NCBI RefSeq assembly: GCF_043195195.1 | Contig: NZ_JBAFWT010000015.1 | Span: 1-64,000, forward strand | Direction: 5' to 3' | Length of the DNA stretch: 64,000 bases | DNA from: NCEH01 sp043195195 | GTDB taxonomy: Bacteria; Pseudomonadota; Alphaproteobacteria; Rhizobiales; Xanthobacteraceae | Shown: one piece after another, positions 34,319-42,947 of the stretch | How the letters are laid out: every line of letters begins with the position of its first letter | How positions within the stretch are numbered: the first letter of the stretch is position 1 | Notes under the pieces: model-generated | Told to the model about the DNA's origin: nothing | Seen by the model: the letters and a program-made list of their open reading frames with translations, nothing else | Database searches by the model: none | Translations under genes and position numbers: made by a program

Positions 34319-36094
34319 TCAGCGGGCCATTTGCTCGCGCATATCGGCTCGCTCGATACCGGCCACCTTGACGGGCTTCTTCATGGCATCGCGGCGGAAG
34401 GGTTCGCCGAGTTCCTGGTTCAGCACCACCTCGATAAAGGTGGTGATGCCGGCCTTCTGGTCGACGGCAGCGGCGGCGATGGCGTCGGTGAGCGCCGCCG
34501 CCGTATCGACCCGCACCCCCTTGAAGCCGCAGCCTTCCGCGATCTTGGCGTAGGACAGCTTGGGATCCAGCTCGGTGCCGACGAAATTATTGGCGTACCA
34601 GAGCGTGGTGTTGCGCTTTTCCGCGCCCCACTGGAAATTGCGGAACACCACCATGGTCACCGCCGGCCATTCCTCGCGGCCGATGGAGGTCATCTCATTG
34701 ATGGAGATGCCGAAGGCGCCGTCGCCCGCGAAGCCGAACACCGGCACGTCGGGACAGCCGATCTTCGCGCCGATGATGGCGGGAAAGGCATAGCCGCACG
34801 GGCCGAACATGCCGGGGGCGAGATATTTGCGCCCCATCTCGAAGGTGGGATAGGCGTTGCCGATGGCGCAATTGTTGCCGATGTCGGTGGAGACGATCAC
34901 CTCCTTCGGCAGGGCGGCCTGGATGGCGCGCCAGGCTTGGCGCGGCGACATGCGTTCGGCATCGCGCACGCGGGCATCCTGGTTCCAGGAAGTGCCGGGA
35001 TCGTCGTCCTCGTGGTCCATGGAGGCGAGCTGCTGGAGCCAGCGCGACCGGGTCTGGTGGATCAGCGCGCGCCGCTCCTCGCGTCCGGCATCACCGGCCC
35101 CGGGCGCGAGCTGCGCCAGGAGCTGGCTCGCCACTTCGCGCGCGTCGCCGCAGATGCCGACCGAGATCTTCTTGGTGAGGCCGATGCGGTCCGGATTGAT
35201 GTCCACTTGGATGATCTTGGCCTCGCGCGGCCAATACTCCATGCCGTAGCCGGGCAAGGTGGAGAAGGGATTGAGGCGGGTGCCGAGCGCCAGCACCACG
35301 TCGGCCTGGGCGATCAGCTCCATGGCCGCCTTCGAGCCATTGTAGCCGAGCGGACCGACGGTGAGGGGATGGCTGCCGGGGGCGGCGTCATTGTGCTGAT
35401 AGCCGGCGCAGACCGGGGCGCCGAGCGTCTCGGCGAGGGCCATGGCCTCAGGAATGGCATTGCCGATGACCACGCCGGCGCCGTTGAGCACCACCGGAAA
35501 CTTTGCTTCTGACAAGAGCTTGGCCGCCTCGTCGATGGCATTCTTGCCGCCCGTGGGACGTTCCAGGCGCACGATCTGCGGCAGCTCGATATCGACCACC
35601 TGAGTCCAGAAATCGCGCGGAATGTTGATCTGCGCCGGGGCAGAGGCGCGCCAGGCCTTCTCGATCACGCGGTTCAGCACCTCGGCGACGCGCGTCGGGT
35701 CGCGAACCTCTTCCTGGTAGCAGACCATGTCGGAGAACATGGCCATCTGCGAGACTTCCTGGAACCCGCCCTGGCCGATGGTCCGGTTGGCCGCCTGCGG
35801 CGTCACCAGCAGCATCGGGGTGTGGTTCCAATAGGCGGTCTTCATCGCGGTGACGAAGCCGGTCACGCCCGGGCCGTTCTGGGCGATGGCCATGGCCATG
35901 CGGCCGGTGGCGCGGGTATAGCCGTCGCAGATCAGGCCGGCGTTGGTCTCGTGGGCGCAGTCCCAGAAGCGGATGCCCGCCGTGGGGAACAGGTCGGACA
36001 CCGGCATCATGGCCGAGCCGATGATGCCGAAGGCTTCGTCGATCCCGTGCGCCTGCACGACCTTGATGAACGCCTCTTCGGTGGTCATCTTCAT
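34319..36094 (-). CDS. xsc: sulfoacetaldehyde acetyltransferase
   Basis: 591 residues of the ThDP-dependent Xsc family, which convert sulfoacetaldehyde plus phosphate into acetyl phosphate and sulfite. Characteristic stretches are GPGVTGFVTAMKTAYWNHTP, the STDIGNNCAIGNAYPTFE segment and the ThDP/Mg site FAGDGAFGISINEMTS (GDG...N). Identity is strengthened by pta immediately downstream and by a GMC dehydrogenase and MFS permease upstream. A GAGGA site precedes ATG 36094. Other ThDP enzymes (acetolactate synthase) were considered but fit the context and motifs less well. Confidence 0.93.
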   Translation of the reverse strand: MKMTTEEAFIKVVQAHGIDEAFGIIGSAMMPVSDLFPTAGIRFWDCAHETNAGLICDGYTRATGRMAMAIAQNGPGVTGFVTAMKTAYWNHTPMLLVTPQAANRTIGQGGFQEVSQMAMFSDMVCYQEEVRDPTRVAEVLNRVIEKAWRASAPAQINIPRDFWTQVVDIELPQIVRLERPTGGKNAIDEAAKLLSEAKFPVVLNGAGVVIGNAIPEAMALAETLGAPVCAGYQHNDAAPGSHPLTVGPLGYNGSKAAMELIAQADVVLALGTRLNPFSTLPGYGMEYWPREAKIIQVDINPDRIGLTKKISVGICGDAREVASQLLAQLAPGAGDAGREERRALIHQTRSRWLQQLASMDHEDDDPGTSWNQDARVRDAERMSPRQAWRAIQAALPKEVIVSTDIGNNCAIGNAYPTFEMGRKYLAPGMFGPCGYAFPAIIGAKIGCPDVPVFGFAGDGAFGISINEMTSIGREEWPAVTMVVFRNFQWGAEKRNTTLWYANNFVGTELDPKLSYAKIAEGCGFKGVRVDTAAALTDAIAAAAVDQKAGITTFIEVVLNQELGEPFRRDAMKKPVKVAGIERADMREQMAR

Positions 36095-36161
36095 GGGAAG
36101 ATCAGTCCTCTGTTGGAAAGGGAAGGAAGGCGGCGGCTGCGCCGCCTTCCGGTCCGGTCCG

Positions 36162-37490
36162 TCAGCGCGCGCCCTCGGGCGAGCGCTGAGCGATTGCGGA
36201 TGCGTGCGTGCCCGGCGCGGGAACGCGGATCGCCATGGCGGAGAGCATGCTGATCACGGCCGCGAACACCACGTAGGCGCACACGTACCAGGGCAGTCCG
36301 TTGCCATGGGCGAGCAGGTAAGTGGCGATGATCGGGGTGATGCCGCTCGCGACGATTCCAGAGAACTGGTAGACGAACGAGATGCCGGTATAGCGCACCC
36401 GCGCATCGAACAGGTCCGAGAACAAAGCGGCTTCCGGCCCGTAGCACATGGCGTAGAGCACCCCGAACGGGAAGATGATGCCGAGCGCGATCAGCGGCAT
36501 GGAGCCCGAGGACATCAGCCAGAAGGCGGGATAGACCGAGAGCGCCAGCAGCAGCGAGCCGACGGCATAGGTGCGCGGACGCCCCCAGCGGTCGGAGAGC
36601 TTGCCGAACATCGGGATGGTGAACACCATGACGAAGGCGGCCACCGTGACCAGCCACAAGGTCGACGTGCGCGGCACCTTCACATAGTTCGCCAGATAGA
36701 CGATGGAGAACACGGCGAAGACGTTGAAGAACACGCCGTCGATATAGCGCACGCCCATGCCCAGGATGACATTGCGAGGATACTCGCGCAGCAGGGTGAA
36801 GAACGGGATGCTGGCTTCCTGGTTGTTGGCCTTCACCTGTTCGAATTCGGGCGTCTCGTGCACCTTGAGGCGGATATACATTCCGACCACGATGAGCACG
36901 ACGGAGCCGACGAAGCCGATGCGCCAACCCCAGGACATGAATTGCTCGTCCGGCAGCATGGACATAAGGGCGGTGACGCCCGAGGCAAGGCACAGGCCCA
37001 GTGCAAGCCCGATCTGCGGGATCGAGGCATAGAGGCCGCGCTTGTTCTCCGGCGCATATTCATACGCCATCAGGACCGCGCCGCCCCATTCGCCGCCGAT
37101 GCCGATGCCCTGCGCGATGCGCAGAAGCAGCAGTAGGATGGGCGCGGCGACGCCGATCTGCGCATAGGTGGGCAGAAGGCCGATCGCCACCGTGGCGACG
37201 CCCATGATCATCAAGGTCATGATGAGCATGGTCTTGCGGCCCAGCTTGTCGCCGAAATGGCCGAAGATCAGCCCGCCGATGGGCCGCGCCACGAAGCCGA
37301 CGGCGAACGTGGTATAGGCCAGCAGGATCGAGACCACCGGATCGTCGCCGGGAAAGAACAGCTTGTTGAAGACGATGCCCGCGGCGATGCCGTAAAGAAA
37401 GAAATCATACCATTCGATGGTTGCGCCGATAAGGCTGGCGCCGACAACCCGCCTTAACTCGCGGCTTGAAGCTGCTGCGTGTCCTGCCAT
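36162..37490 (-). CDS. iseU: MFS (metabolite:H+ symporter) permease, probable isethionate importer
   Basis: 442 residues and twelve predicted helices of the MHS family: GATIEWYDFFLYG at the start, GHFGDKLGRKTML between helices 2 and 3, GGEWGGAVLMAYEYAP later. Relatives import organic anions and betaines by proton symport. The ATG lies 37 bases inside the end of the dehydrogenase gene, with GGAGG correctly spaced. Its place between a GMC dehydrogenase and xsc matches the iseU position described for isethionate users such as Cupriavidus necator. The symbol is given by context. Confidence 0.75.
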   Translation of the reverse strand: MAGHAAASSRELRRVVGASLIGATIEWYDFFLYGIAAGIVFNKLFFPGDDPVVSILLAYTTFAVGFVARPIGGLIFGHFGDKLGRKTMLIMTLMIMGVATVAIGLLPTYAQIGVAAPILLLLLRIAQGIGIGGEWGGAVLMAYEYAPENKRGLYASIPQIGLALGLCLASGVTALMSMLPDEQFMSWGWRIGFVGSVVLIVVGMYIRLKVHETPEFEQVKANNQEASIPFFTLLREYPRNVILGMGVRYIDGVFFNVFAVFSIVYLANYVKVPRTSTLWLVTVAAFVMVFTIPMFGKLSDRWGRPRTYAVGSLLLALSVYPAFWLMSSGSMPLIALGIIFPFGVLYAMCYGPEAALFSDLFDARVRYTGISFVYQFSGIVASGITPIIATYLLAHGNGLPWYVCAYVVFAAVISMLSAMAIRVPAPGTHASAIAQRSPEGAR

Positions 37491-39160
37491 GGTGTTTTCC
37501 TCCCGTCCTTGGTTTGTTCAGGGGCGTTGTCTCGCCCTGTGCTGTTGTTCAGCGTGTCCTCGCGGATCATGTCGGCGGCTTTTTCTCCGATCATGATCGC
37601 GGGAATATTGGTGTTGCCGGAGGTGACCGCCGGCATCACGGAACAGTCGACCACCCACAGGCCGTCGACCCCGCGCACCCGCAGGCGGGGATCGAGCACC
37701 GCGTCCCGGTCGTCATCGGCGCCCATGCGGCAGGTGCCGGCGGGGTGGAAGATGGTGGCGCCATATTCCCGGGCAAAAGCGAGCAAACCCGCGTCGTCGG
37801 TGACGCCGGGGCCGGGCAGCTTCTCCTCGGCCACATAACTGCGCAGCGGCTCGGTGGCGGCGAGCTTGCGGGCGAACTTGAGGCTGGCCACGGCACAGCG
37901 CCGATCGGTCTCGGTGGCGAGATAATTGGCGTTGATCTTCGGCGGCGCGAGCGGATCGGGCGAACCAAGGCGCACCGTGCCGGTGCTCTCGGGCCGCAAC
38001 TGGCACACCGAGAGCGTGAAGCCGGAATGGGCATGCACCTTGCCGCCGGCCATGTCGGCCGAAAGCGTGCCGATGTGGAACTGAATATCCGGCGTCTTGG
38101 ATTCCGGCAGCACCCGCGTGAACAACCCACCCTGGTTGATGCCGATGGCCAGCGGCCCGCCGCGGAACAGCAGATATTCGAGGCCCATGCGCAGCCGCCC
38201 GGTGAGGGAGTTCAGCGCGTCGTTGGTGGTGATGGGTTTGGTGCAGCGGTAGAGCAGGCGCAATTGCAGATGATCCTGCAAATTCCCGCCGACGCCGGGG
38301 CTGTCGACCTTCACCTCTATGCCATTGGCCTTAAGGTGCTCCGCGGGACCGATGCCGGAAAGCATCAGCAATTGCGGCGACTGGACCGCACCCGCCGAAA
38401 GAATGACGCCGCGCCGGGCCTTGAGCGTCTTGATGCCGCCGGCGACGCTCAGCTCGACACCGGTCGCCCGCACGCCGTCGAACAACACGCGGCGGGCCTG
38501 CGCCTCCGTGAAGATGGTCAGGTTGGATCGGTCCCGCGCCGGGGAAAGATAGGCCTTGGCCGCGCTCACCCGCATGCCCTTGCGGGTCGTGAGCTGGAAA
38601 TAGCCGACGCCCTCCTGGGTCGCGCCGTTGAAGTCTTCCGTTTCCGGAACCCCGAGGGCACGCCCGGCAGCCTTGGCCGCCTCGATCAGCGGGTGCTTGC
38701 GGGGAATGGAGCTGATGGTGAGGGGACCGCCGGTGCCATGCAGCGGATCGTTGGAGAAACGCGGGTTGTTCTCCAGCTTCTTGAAATAGGGCAGCACATC
38801 CGGCCAGCTCCAGCCTTCCGCGCCGCGCGCCACCCAGCCGTCATAATCCTCGCGCTGTCCGCGGATCACGACCAGCCCGTTGATCGACGAGCATCCCCCA
38901 AGCACGCGGCCGCGCGGCCAATAAATGCTGCGCCCGTCCATGGTGGGCTCAGGTTCCGTATGGAAGCGCCAGTTGAGCCGGTCGTTCCACATGGTCTTGC
39001 CGTAGCCGATCGGCACATGAATCCACGGATTCGTGTCCTTCGGGCCCGCCTCTACCAGCGCTACGCGGCTTTTGCCGTCTTCGCTGAGGCGATTGGCCAG
39101 TACACATCCGGACGACCCCGCGCCGACGACCACGAAGTCGAAGTATTCCTCGCCTTGCAT
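37454..39160 (-). CDS. iseJ: GMC-family FAD oxidoreductase, probable isethionate dehydrogenase
   Basis: 568 residues. The FAD Rossmann loop VVVGAGSSGCVLANRLSE is at residues 10-27, the GMC signature 1 region GRVLGGCSSINGLV near 90, and the active-site HPAGTCRMG and VTSGNTNIPAIMIGEKAA lie in the C-terminal quarter. Overall it resembles choline dehydrogenase, but gene order (divergent IclR regulator; MFS, xsc and pta downstream) points to oxidation of isethionate to sulfoacetaldehyde. It ends with a hydrophilic 30-residue tail overlapping the permease gene. Choline or another alcohol as substrate remains possible. Confidence 0.78.
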   Translation of the reverse strand: MQGEEYFDFVVVGAGSSGCVLANRLSEDGKSRVALVEAGPKDTNPWIHVPIGYGKTMWNDRLNWRFHTEPEPTMDGRSIYWPRGRVLGGCSSINGLVVIRGQREDYDGWVARGAEGWSWPDVLPYFKKLENNPRFSNDPLHGTGGPLTISSIPRKHPLIEAAKAAGRALGVPETEDFNGATQEGVGYFQLTTRKGMRVSAAKAYLSPARDRSNLTIFTEAQARRVLFDGVRATGVELSVAGGIKTLKARRGVILSAGAVQSPQLLMLSGIGPAEHLKANGIEVKVDSPGVGGNLQDHLQLRLLYRCTKPITTNDALNSLTGRLRMGLEYLLFRGGPLAIGINQGGLFTRVLPESKTPDIQFHIGTLSADMAGGKVHAHSGFTLSVCQLRPESTGTVRLGSPDPLAPPKINANYLATETDRRCAVASLKFARKLAATEPLRSYVAEEKLPGPGVTDDAGLLAFAREYGATIFHPAGTCRMGADDDRDAVLDPRLRVRGVDGLWVVDCSVMPAVTSGNTNIPAIMIGEKAADMIREDTLNNSTGRDNAPEQTKDGRKTPWQDTQQLQAAS

Positions 39161-39230
39161 TGGCAGTTTCCTCTCTGCGGCACCAACGATGCGACGAAGG
39201 TCTGATACGAGTCAATCCAATAATTGAACC

Positions 39231-39256
39231 AAAACGTCTCATTTAGTGAGATTTTT
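39231..39256. promoter_or_regulatory. palindrome in the iseJ/iseR divergent promoter
   Basis: TCTCA - 5 bases - TGAGA is a perfect core (39237-39251), flanked by AAAA and TTTT that extend the symmetry imperfectly. It sits between the divergent dehydrogenase operon and the IclR gene, about 75 bases from the dehydrogenase ATG. It is the best candidate for the IclR operator. Confidence 0.5.
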
Positions 39257-39365
39257 GTTGTGCACTGCGAAGGACCTGTTGGGCAGTCGCAGCAAAGATG
39301 CGCAGTCCCTTGGACTTGCGCGCGCCAACCATTATGGTTCGCTCCTCTGTGCAGCGGGCGAGACG

Positions 39366-40160
39366 ATGGAAATGGCGGAAGTCATTAAAAAGCCTGAGAA
39401 AACAGAGGAACGGGACGGCGCATCGGCGATGCTGCGCGCGCTCGATCTGCTCGGCGAGGTCGCCCGTTCGCATGTGCCGCTCGGCGTGCCGGAACTGTGC
39501 GTGCGGCTTGCGCTGCCCAAGCCGACGGTTCACCGCCTGTGCCAGAAGCTGGAAGCCGAATCCTATTTGCTGCGCGACCCCGACGGGCGCCGCTTCGCCG
39601 CCGGGCCGCGATTCCTGCGCATGGGCTTCGACATGCTGCGCAATTCGGTCAGCGCGGAGCGCCGGGGAATTCTCGAAGAATTGGTGGAAGTGGCGGGCGA
39701 GACTTGCAACTTCGTCACGCGGGTGGGCAACGAGGCGGTCTATCTCGACCGCGTGGAAGCCAGTTGGCCGCTGCGCATGCATCTGGAGGTCGGCTCGCGC
39801 GTGCCGATGCATTGCACCGCGAGCGGCAAATTGTTCCTCTCAGCCATGCGGCCCTCGCAGCGTCGGCGCATTCTGCAGACCCTCCACCTGAAGGCGCAGA
39901 CGCCGAACACCTTCACCAGCATCGCGGCGTTGGAAGAGGAACTGGAGCGGATCACCGCGCGCGGCTACAGCACCGACGATCAGGAGTTTCTGGAGGGGTT
40001 GTGCGCCATCGCTGTGCCGGTGAAGGATGCGCGCGGCGAAGTTGTCGGGGCGGTGGCCTGCCACGGCCCGGTGCCGCGCTTCTCCCTCGACAAGGCTGTA
40101 TCGCTCCTGCCGCACCTGATGAGCGCGGCCGACAAGCTCGCCGCGACGCTGCCGGACTGA
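39366..40160 (+). CDS. iseR: IclR-family regulator of the sulfonate cluster
   Basis: 264 residues. A winged HTH is at about residues 20-75 (LALPKPTVHRLCQKLEAES), followed by the IclR effector domain with HCTASGKLFLSAM and YSTDDQEFLEGLCAIAVPV. ATG 39366 is chosen because the 40 codons upstream do not match the family and cover the palindromic promoter. Divergent from the dehydrogenase-permease-xsc-pta operon, as for IseR in described isethionate clusters, so it likely responds to isethionate or sulfoacetaldehyde. The symbol is by context. Confidence 0.82.
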   Translation: MEMAEVIKKPEKTEERDGASAMLRALDLLGEVARSHVPLGVPELCVRLALPKPTVHRLCQKLEAESYLLRDPDGRRFAAGPRFLRMGFDMLRNSVSAERRGILEELVEVAGETCNFVTRVGNEAVYLDRVEASWPLRMHLEVGSRVPMHCTASGKLFLSAMRPSQRRRILQTLHLKAQTPNTFTSIAALEEELERITARGYSTDDQEFLEGLCAIAVPVKDARGEVVGAVACHGPVPRFSLDKAVSLLPHLMSAADKLAATLPD

Positions 40161-40194
40161 CCGGCCGCCTCACACGGTCAGCCGCATCACAGGG

Positions 40195-40413
40195 TCAATT
40201 GACGATATAGGTCGCCAGCGGATCCGCGCTTTCCATGCGTGCAGCCTGCTCCACATGCCATGAAATGTTCGAGACCGCGCGGGCGACGGCGACCTCAAGC
40301 TCAGGGGCGGACCGGGACGCGGACAGCGCCGTTTGAGTCTGCGCCACTGCCGCGACGAAGCATAGCGTGGCGGCGAGAAGCACGACGTTCTGAAGACGCT
40401 GAAGATGGTTCAT
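40195..40413 (-). CDS. small exported hypothetical protein (72 aa)
   Basis: 72 residues with an evident signal or anchor segment (LQNVVLLAATLCFVAAVAQTQTALS) and a helical, Arg/Glu-rich remainder. No Shine-Dalgarno is visible before ATG 40413 and no family is recognised. It fills the gap between the IclR gene and the oxidoreductase operon. The coding call rests on the signal-peptide-like opening. Confidence 0.4.
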   Translation of the reverse strand: MNHLQRLQNVVLLAATLCFVAAVAQTQTALSASRSAPELEVAVARAVSNISWHVEQAARMESADPLATYIVN

Positions 40414-40499
40414 TGCAGGTGCGGACGGGGTTCGAAGCCAGATTGAAGCGGCTCCAAAATAACACAGCGTCTATCGCACTGCAAAATCACGACTGCGAA

Positions 40500-40518
40500 A
40501 TTGCTGCATGGCAGCAAT
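40500..40518. promoter_or_regulatory. perfect palindrome upstream of the YdeP-cydAB operon
   Basis: ATTGCTGC - ATG - GCAGCAAT, 8-bp arms with a three-base centre, 127 bases before the first ATG of the operon. It could be an operator or an mRNA leader hairpin. It does not match the FNR/ANR consensus. Confidence 0.45.
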
Positions 40519-40644
40519 GCTCCCGTGCCGGGACGGTGCCCCGAACTGGGTGCGCTTTGGAAAAACGGCGCGCCCTTCCGGAAGAAGACCGGATGCGACC
40601 TTGTCACCATCTGCCCGTCACCGTTTCGAACGTGAGGGAAGCAG

Positions 40645-42945
40645 ATGTCCAGCCAGAAAGGCATCCGGCGCTATGACGAGCCCGCCGGCGGTTGGGGGGC
40701 CCTGAAGGCGCTCGGGGCGCACCTGATCGAACAGGACATCGCCGTCAAGGGCGCGACCACCTTGCTGCGGATGAACCAGCCTCAAGGCTTCGACTGCCCC
40801 GGCTGCGCCTGGCCCGACCCCAAGCACACCTCCTCCTTCGAATTCTGCGAGAACGGCGGCAAGGCGGTGGCCTGGGAGGCGACTGCCAAGCGCTGCACGC
40901 CCGATTTCTTCGCCGACCACACGGTCAGCGAGCTTGCGAGCTGGGGCGATTACGAGCTCGAAATGACCGGCCGCCTCACCCACCCCATGGCCTATGACGC
41001 GGCGAGCGACCGTTACCGTCCTGTGAGCTGGGAGGAGGCCTTCGCCACCATCGGCCGGCATCTGCGGGCGCTGCCCGATCCCAACATGGCGGAGTTCTAC
41101 ACCTCCGGCCGCACCTCGAACGAGGCGGCGTTCCTCTACCAGCTGTTCGTGCGCGAATACGGCACCAACAATTTCCCCGACTGCTCCAACATGTGCCACG
41201 AGGCCACCAGCGTCGGCCTGCCCCTATCGCTGGGCGTCGGCAAGGGCACGGTGCTGCTGGAAGACTTCGACAAGACCGACTGCATCCTCATCTTCGGCCA
41301 GAATCCCGGCACCAACAGTCCGCGCATGATGACCAGCCTGCGCGACGCCTCGCGGCGCGGCGCCACCATCATCTCCTTCAATCCGTTCCGCGAACGGGCC
41401 CTGGAGCGCTTCCAGGCGCCGCAGAATCCGGTGGAGATGGCAACCCTGACCTCCACGCCGATCAGTTCCCGCCTCAACCAGGTGCGCGTCGGCGGCGACG
41501 TGGCGGTCATCAAGGGGCTGATGAAGGTCCTGGTGGAGGAGGATGAGCGGGCCCGCGCGCAGGACCAGATCGAGATCCTGGACTGGGACTTTATCCGCGG
41601 CCACACGGTTGGCTTCGATGCGGTCGCTGCCGACGCGAAGGCGACGCCCTGGACCGACATCGAGCGCCGCTCCGGCCTGTCGCGCGCGGCGATCGAGGAG
41701 GCCGCGCACGCCTATATGCGGGCCGAGCGCGCGATCGTGGTGTTCGGCATGGGCATCACCCAGCACCGGCACGGTGCGGCGGCGGTCCAGCAGCTCGCCA
41801 ATCTGTGCCTGATGAAGGGCAACATGGGCAAGGAAGGCGCGGGCCTGTGCCCGGTGCGCGGCCATTCCAATGTCCAGGGCGATCGCACGGTGGGCATCAC
41901 CGAGGTGCCGACCGCCGAATTCCTTGCCCGGCTGGAGAGCCGGTTCGGCTTCAAGCCGCCGGCGGCGCACGGCCACAACGTAGTCACCGCGCTCGAGGCG
42001 ATGGTGAAGGGCGAAGCGCGCGTGTTCATCGGCATGGGCGGGAACATCGTCGCCGCCATTCCCGACTGGCAGGCCACCCACGCCGCCTTTCGCCGGCTGG
42101 ACCTGACGGTCCACGTCTCCACCAAGCTCAACCGCAGCCATCTCGTCCACGGCCGGGAGGCGCTGATCCTGCCCTGCCTCGGCCGCACCGAAATCGACCT
42201 ACAGGCGGGCGGGCCGCAATCCATCACGGTGGAGGATTCCATGTCGATGGTCCACGCCTCGGCGGGCCGCAACGCACCGGCCTCCCCGCATCTCATGAGC
42301 GAGCCGGCGATCGTCGCGGGCATGGCGCGCGCCACCCTCGGGGAACGCTCGGTGGTCGACTGGGAGGCCTTCGTCGCCGCGTACGATACGATCCGCGACG
42401 CCATCGAGGCGGTGTTCCCGATCTTTCAGGGCTACAACGCCCGCGTCCGCATTCCCGGCGGTTTCCACCTCACCTCCACCGCCCGCGAGCGGATCTGGGC
42501 GACGCCATCTGGAAAGGCGAATTTCCTGGTCTACCAGGGACTCGGCGAGGACCCCGAGCAGCATGATCCCGACGTATTGTGGCTCACCAGCGTGCGCAGC
42601 CACGACCAGTACAACACCACGCTCTACTCCCTCTCCGACCGCTATCGCGGCATCTTCGGCCGGCGCGACGTGCTGTTCATCGACACGGAGGAGATTGCGA
42701 AGCGCGGCCTCAAGCCGGGCGACCGGGTGGATCTGGTGTCCGCCTCGCGAGATGGCGTGACGCGCGTGGTGCGCAATTTCGAGCTGGTCGCCCATGCTTT
42801 TCCAGCGGGAAGCTGCGCCGCCTATTACCCGGAGGTCAATCCGCTCGTGCCGCTCCATGCGCACGATCCGATGAGCTTCACCCCGTCCTACAAGGGCATT
42901 CCCATCCGCATCGTGCTGTCCGGCGCGCAAGAGAAGGCGGCCTGA
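40645..42945 (+). CDS. FdhF/YdeP family molybdopterin oxidoreductase
   Basis: 766 residues of the YdeP branch of the formate-dehydrogenase-H superfamily. The N-terminal CPGC motif (near residue 51) replaces the full four-Cys cluster site. Mo-bis-MGD binding segments include EFYTSGRTSNEAAFLYQLF, CSNMCHEATSVGL, IFGQNPGTNSPRM and the C-terminal YNTTLYSLSDRYRG. YdeP is linked to acid resistance in E. coli; its substrate is unclear. ATG 40645 follows GAGGGAAG. cydA starts two bases after the stop, implying that its electrons or its condition of use are tied to the bd oxidase. Confidence 0.88.
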   Translation: MSSQKGIRRYDEPAGGWGALKALGAHLIEQDIAVKGATTLLRMNQPQGFDCPGCAWPDPKHTSSFEFCENGGKAVAWEATAKRCTPDFFADHTVSELASWGDYELEMTGRLTHPMAYDAASDRYRPVSWEEAFATIGRHLRALPDPNMAEFYTSGRTSNEAAFLYQLFVREYGTNNFPDCSNMCHEATSVGLPLSLGVGKGTVLLEDFDKTDCILIFGQNPGTNSPRMMTSLRDASRRGATIISFNPFRERALERFQAPQNPVEMATLTSTPISSRLNQVRVGGDVAVIKGLMKVLVEEDERARAQDQIEILDWDFIRGHTVGFDAVAADAKATPWTDIERRSGLSRAAIEEAAHAYMRAERAIVVFGMGITQHRHGAAAVQQLANLCLMKGNMGKEGAGLCPVRGHSNVQGDRTVGITEVPTAEFLARLESRFGFKPPAAHGHNVVTALEAMVKGEARVFIGMGGNIVAAIPDWQATHAAFRRLDLTVHVSTKLNRSHLVHGREALILPCLGRTEIDLQAGGPQSITVEDSMSMVHASAGRNAPASPHLMSEPAIVAGMARATLGERSVVDWEAFVAAYDTIRDAIEAVFPIFQGYNARVRIPGGFHLTSTARERIWATPSGKANFLVYQGLGEDPEQHDPDVLWLTSVRSHDQYNTTLYSLSDRYRGIFGRRDVLFIDTEEIAKRGLKPGDRVDLVSASRDGVTRVVRNFELVAHAFPAGSCAAYYPEVNPLVPLHAHDPMSFTPSYKGIPIRIVLSGAQEKAA

Positions 42946-42947
42946 TC

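Noticed and set aside
37454..39160. Choline dehydrogenase (betA) call
   Set aside because: The fold matches, but there is no betB, betI or betaine transporter nearby; xsc, pta and an MFS permease favour isethionate. Kept as an alternative in the gene entry.
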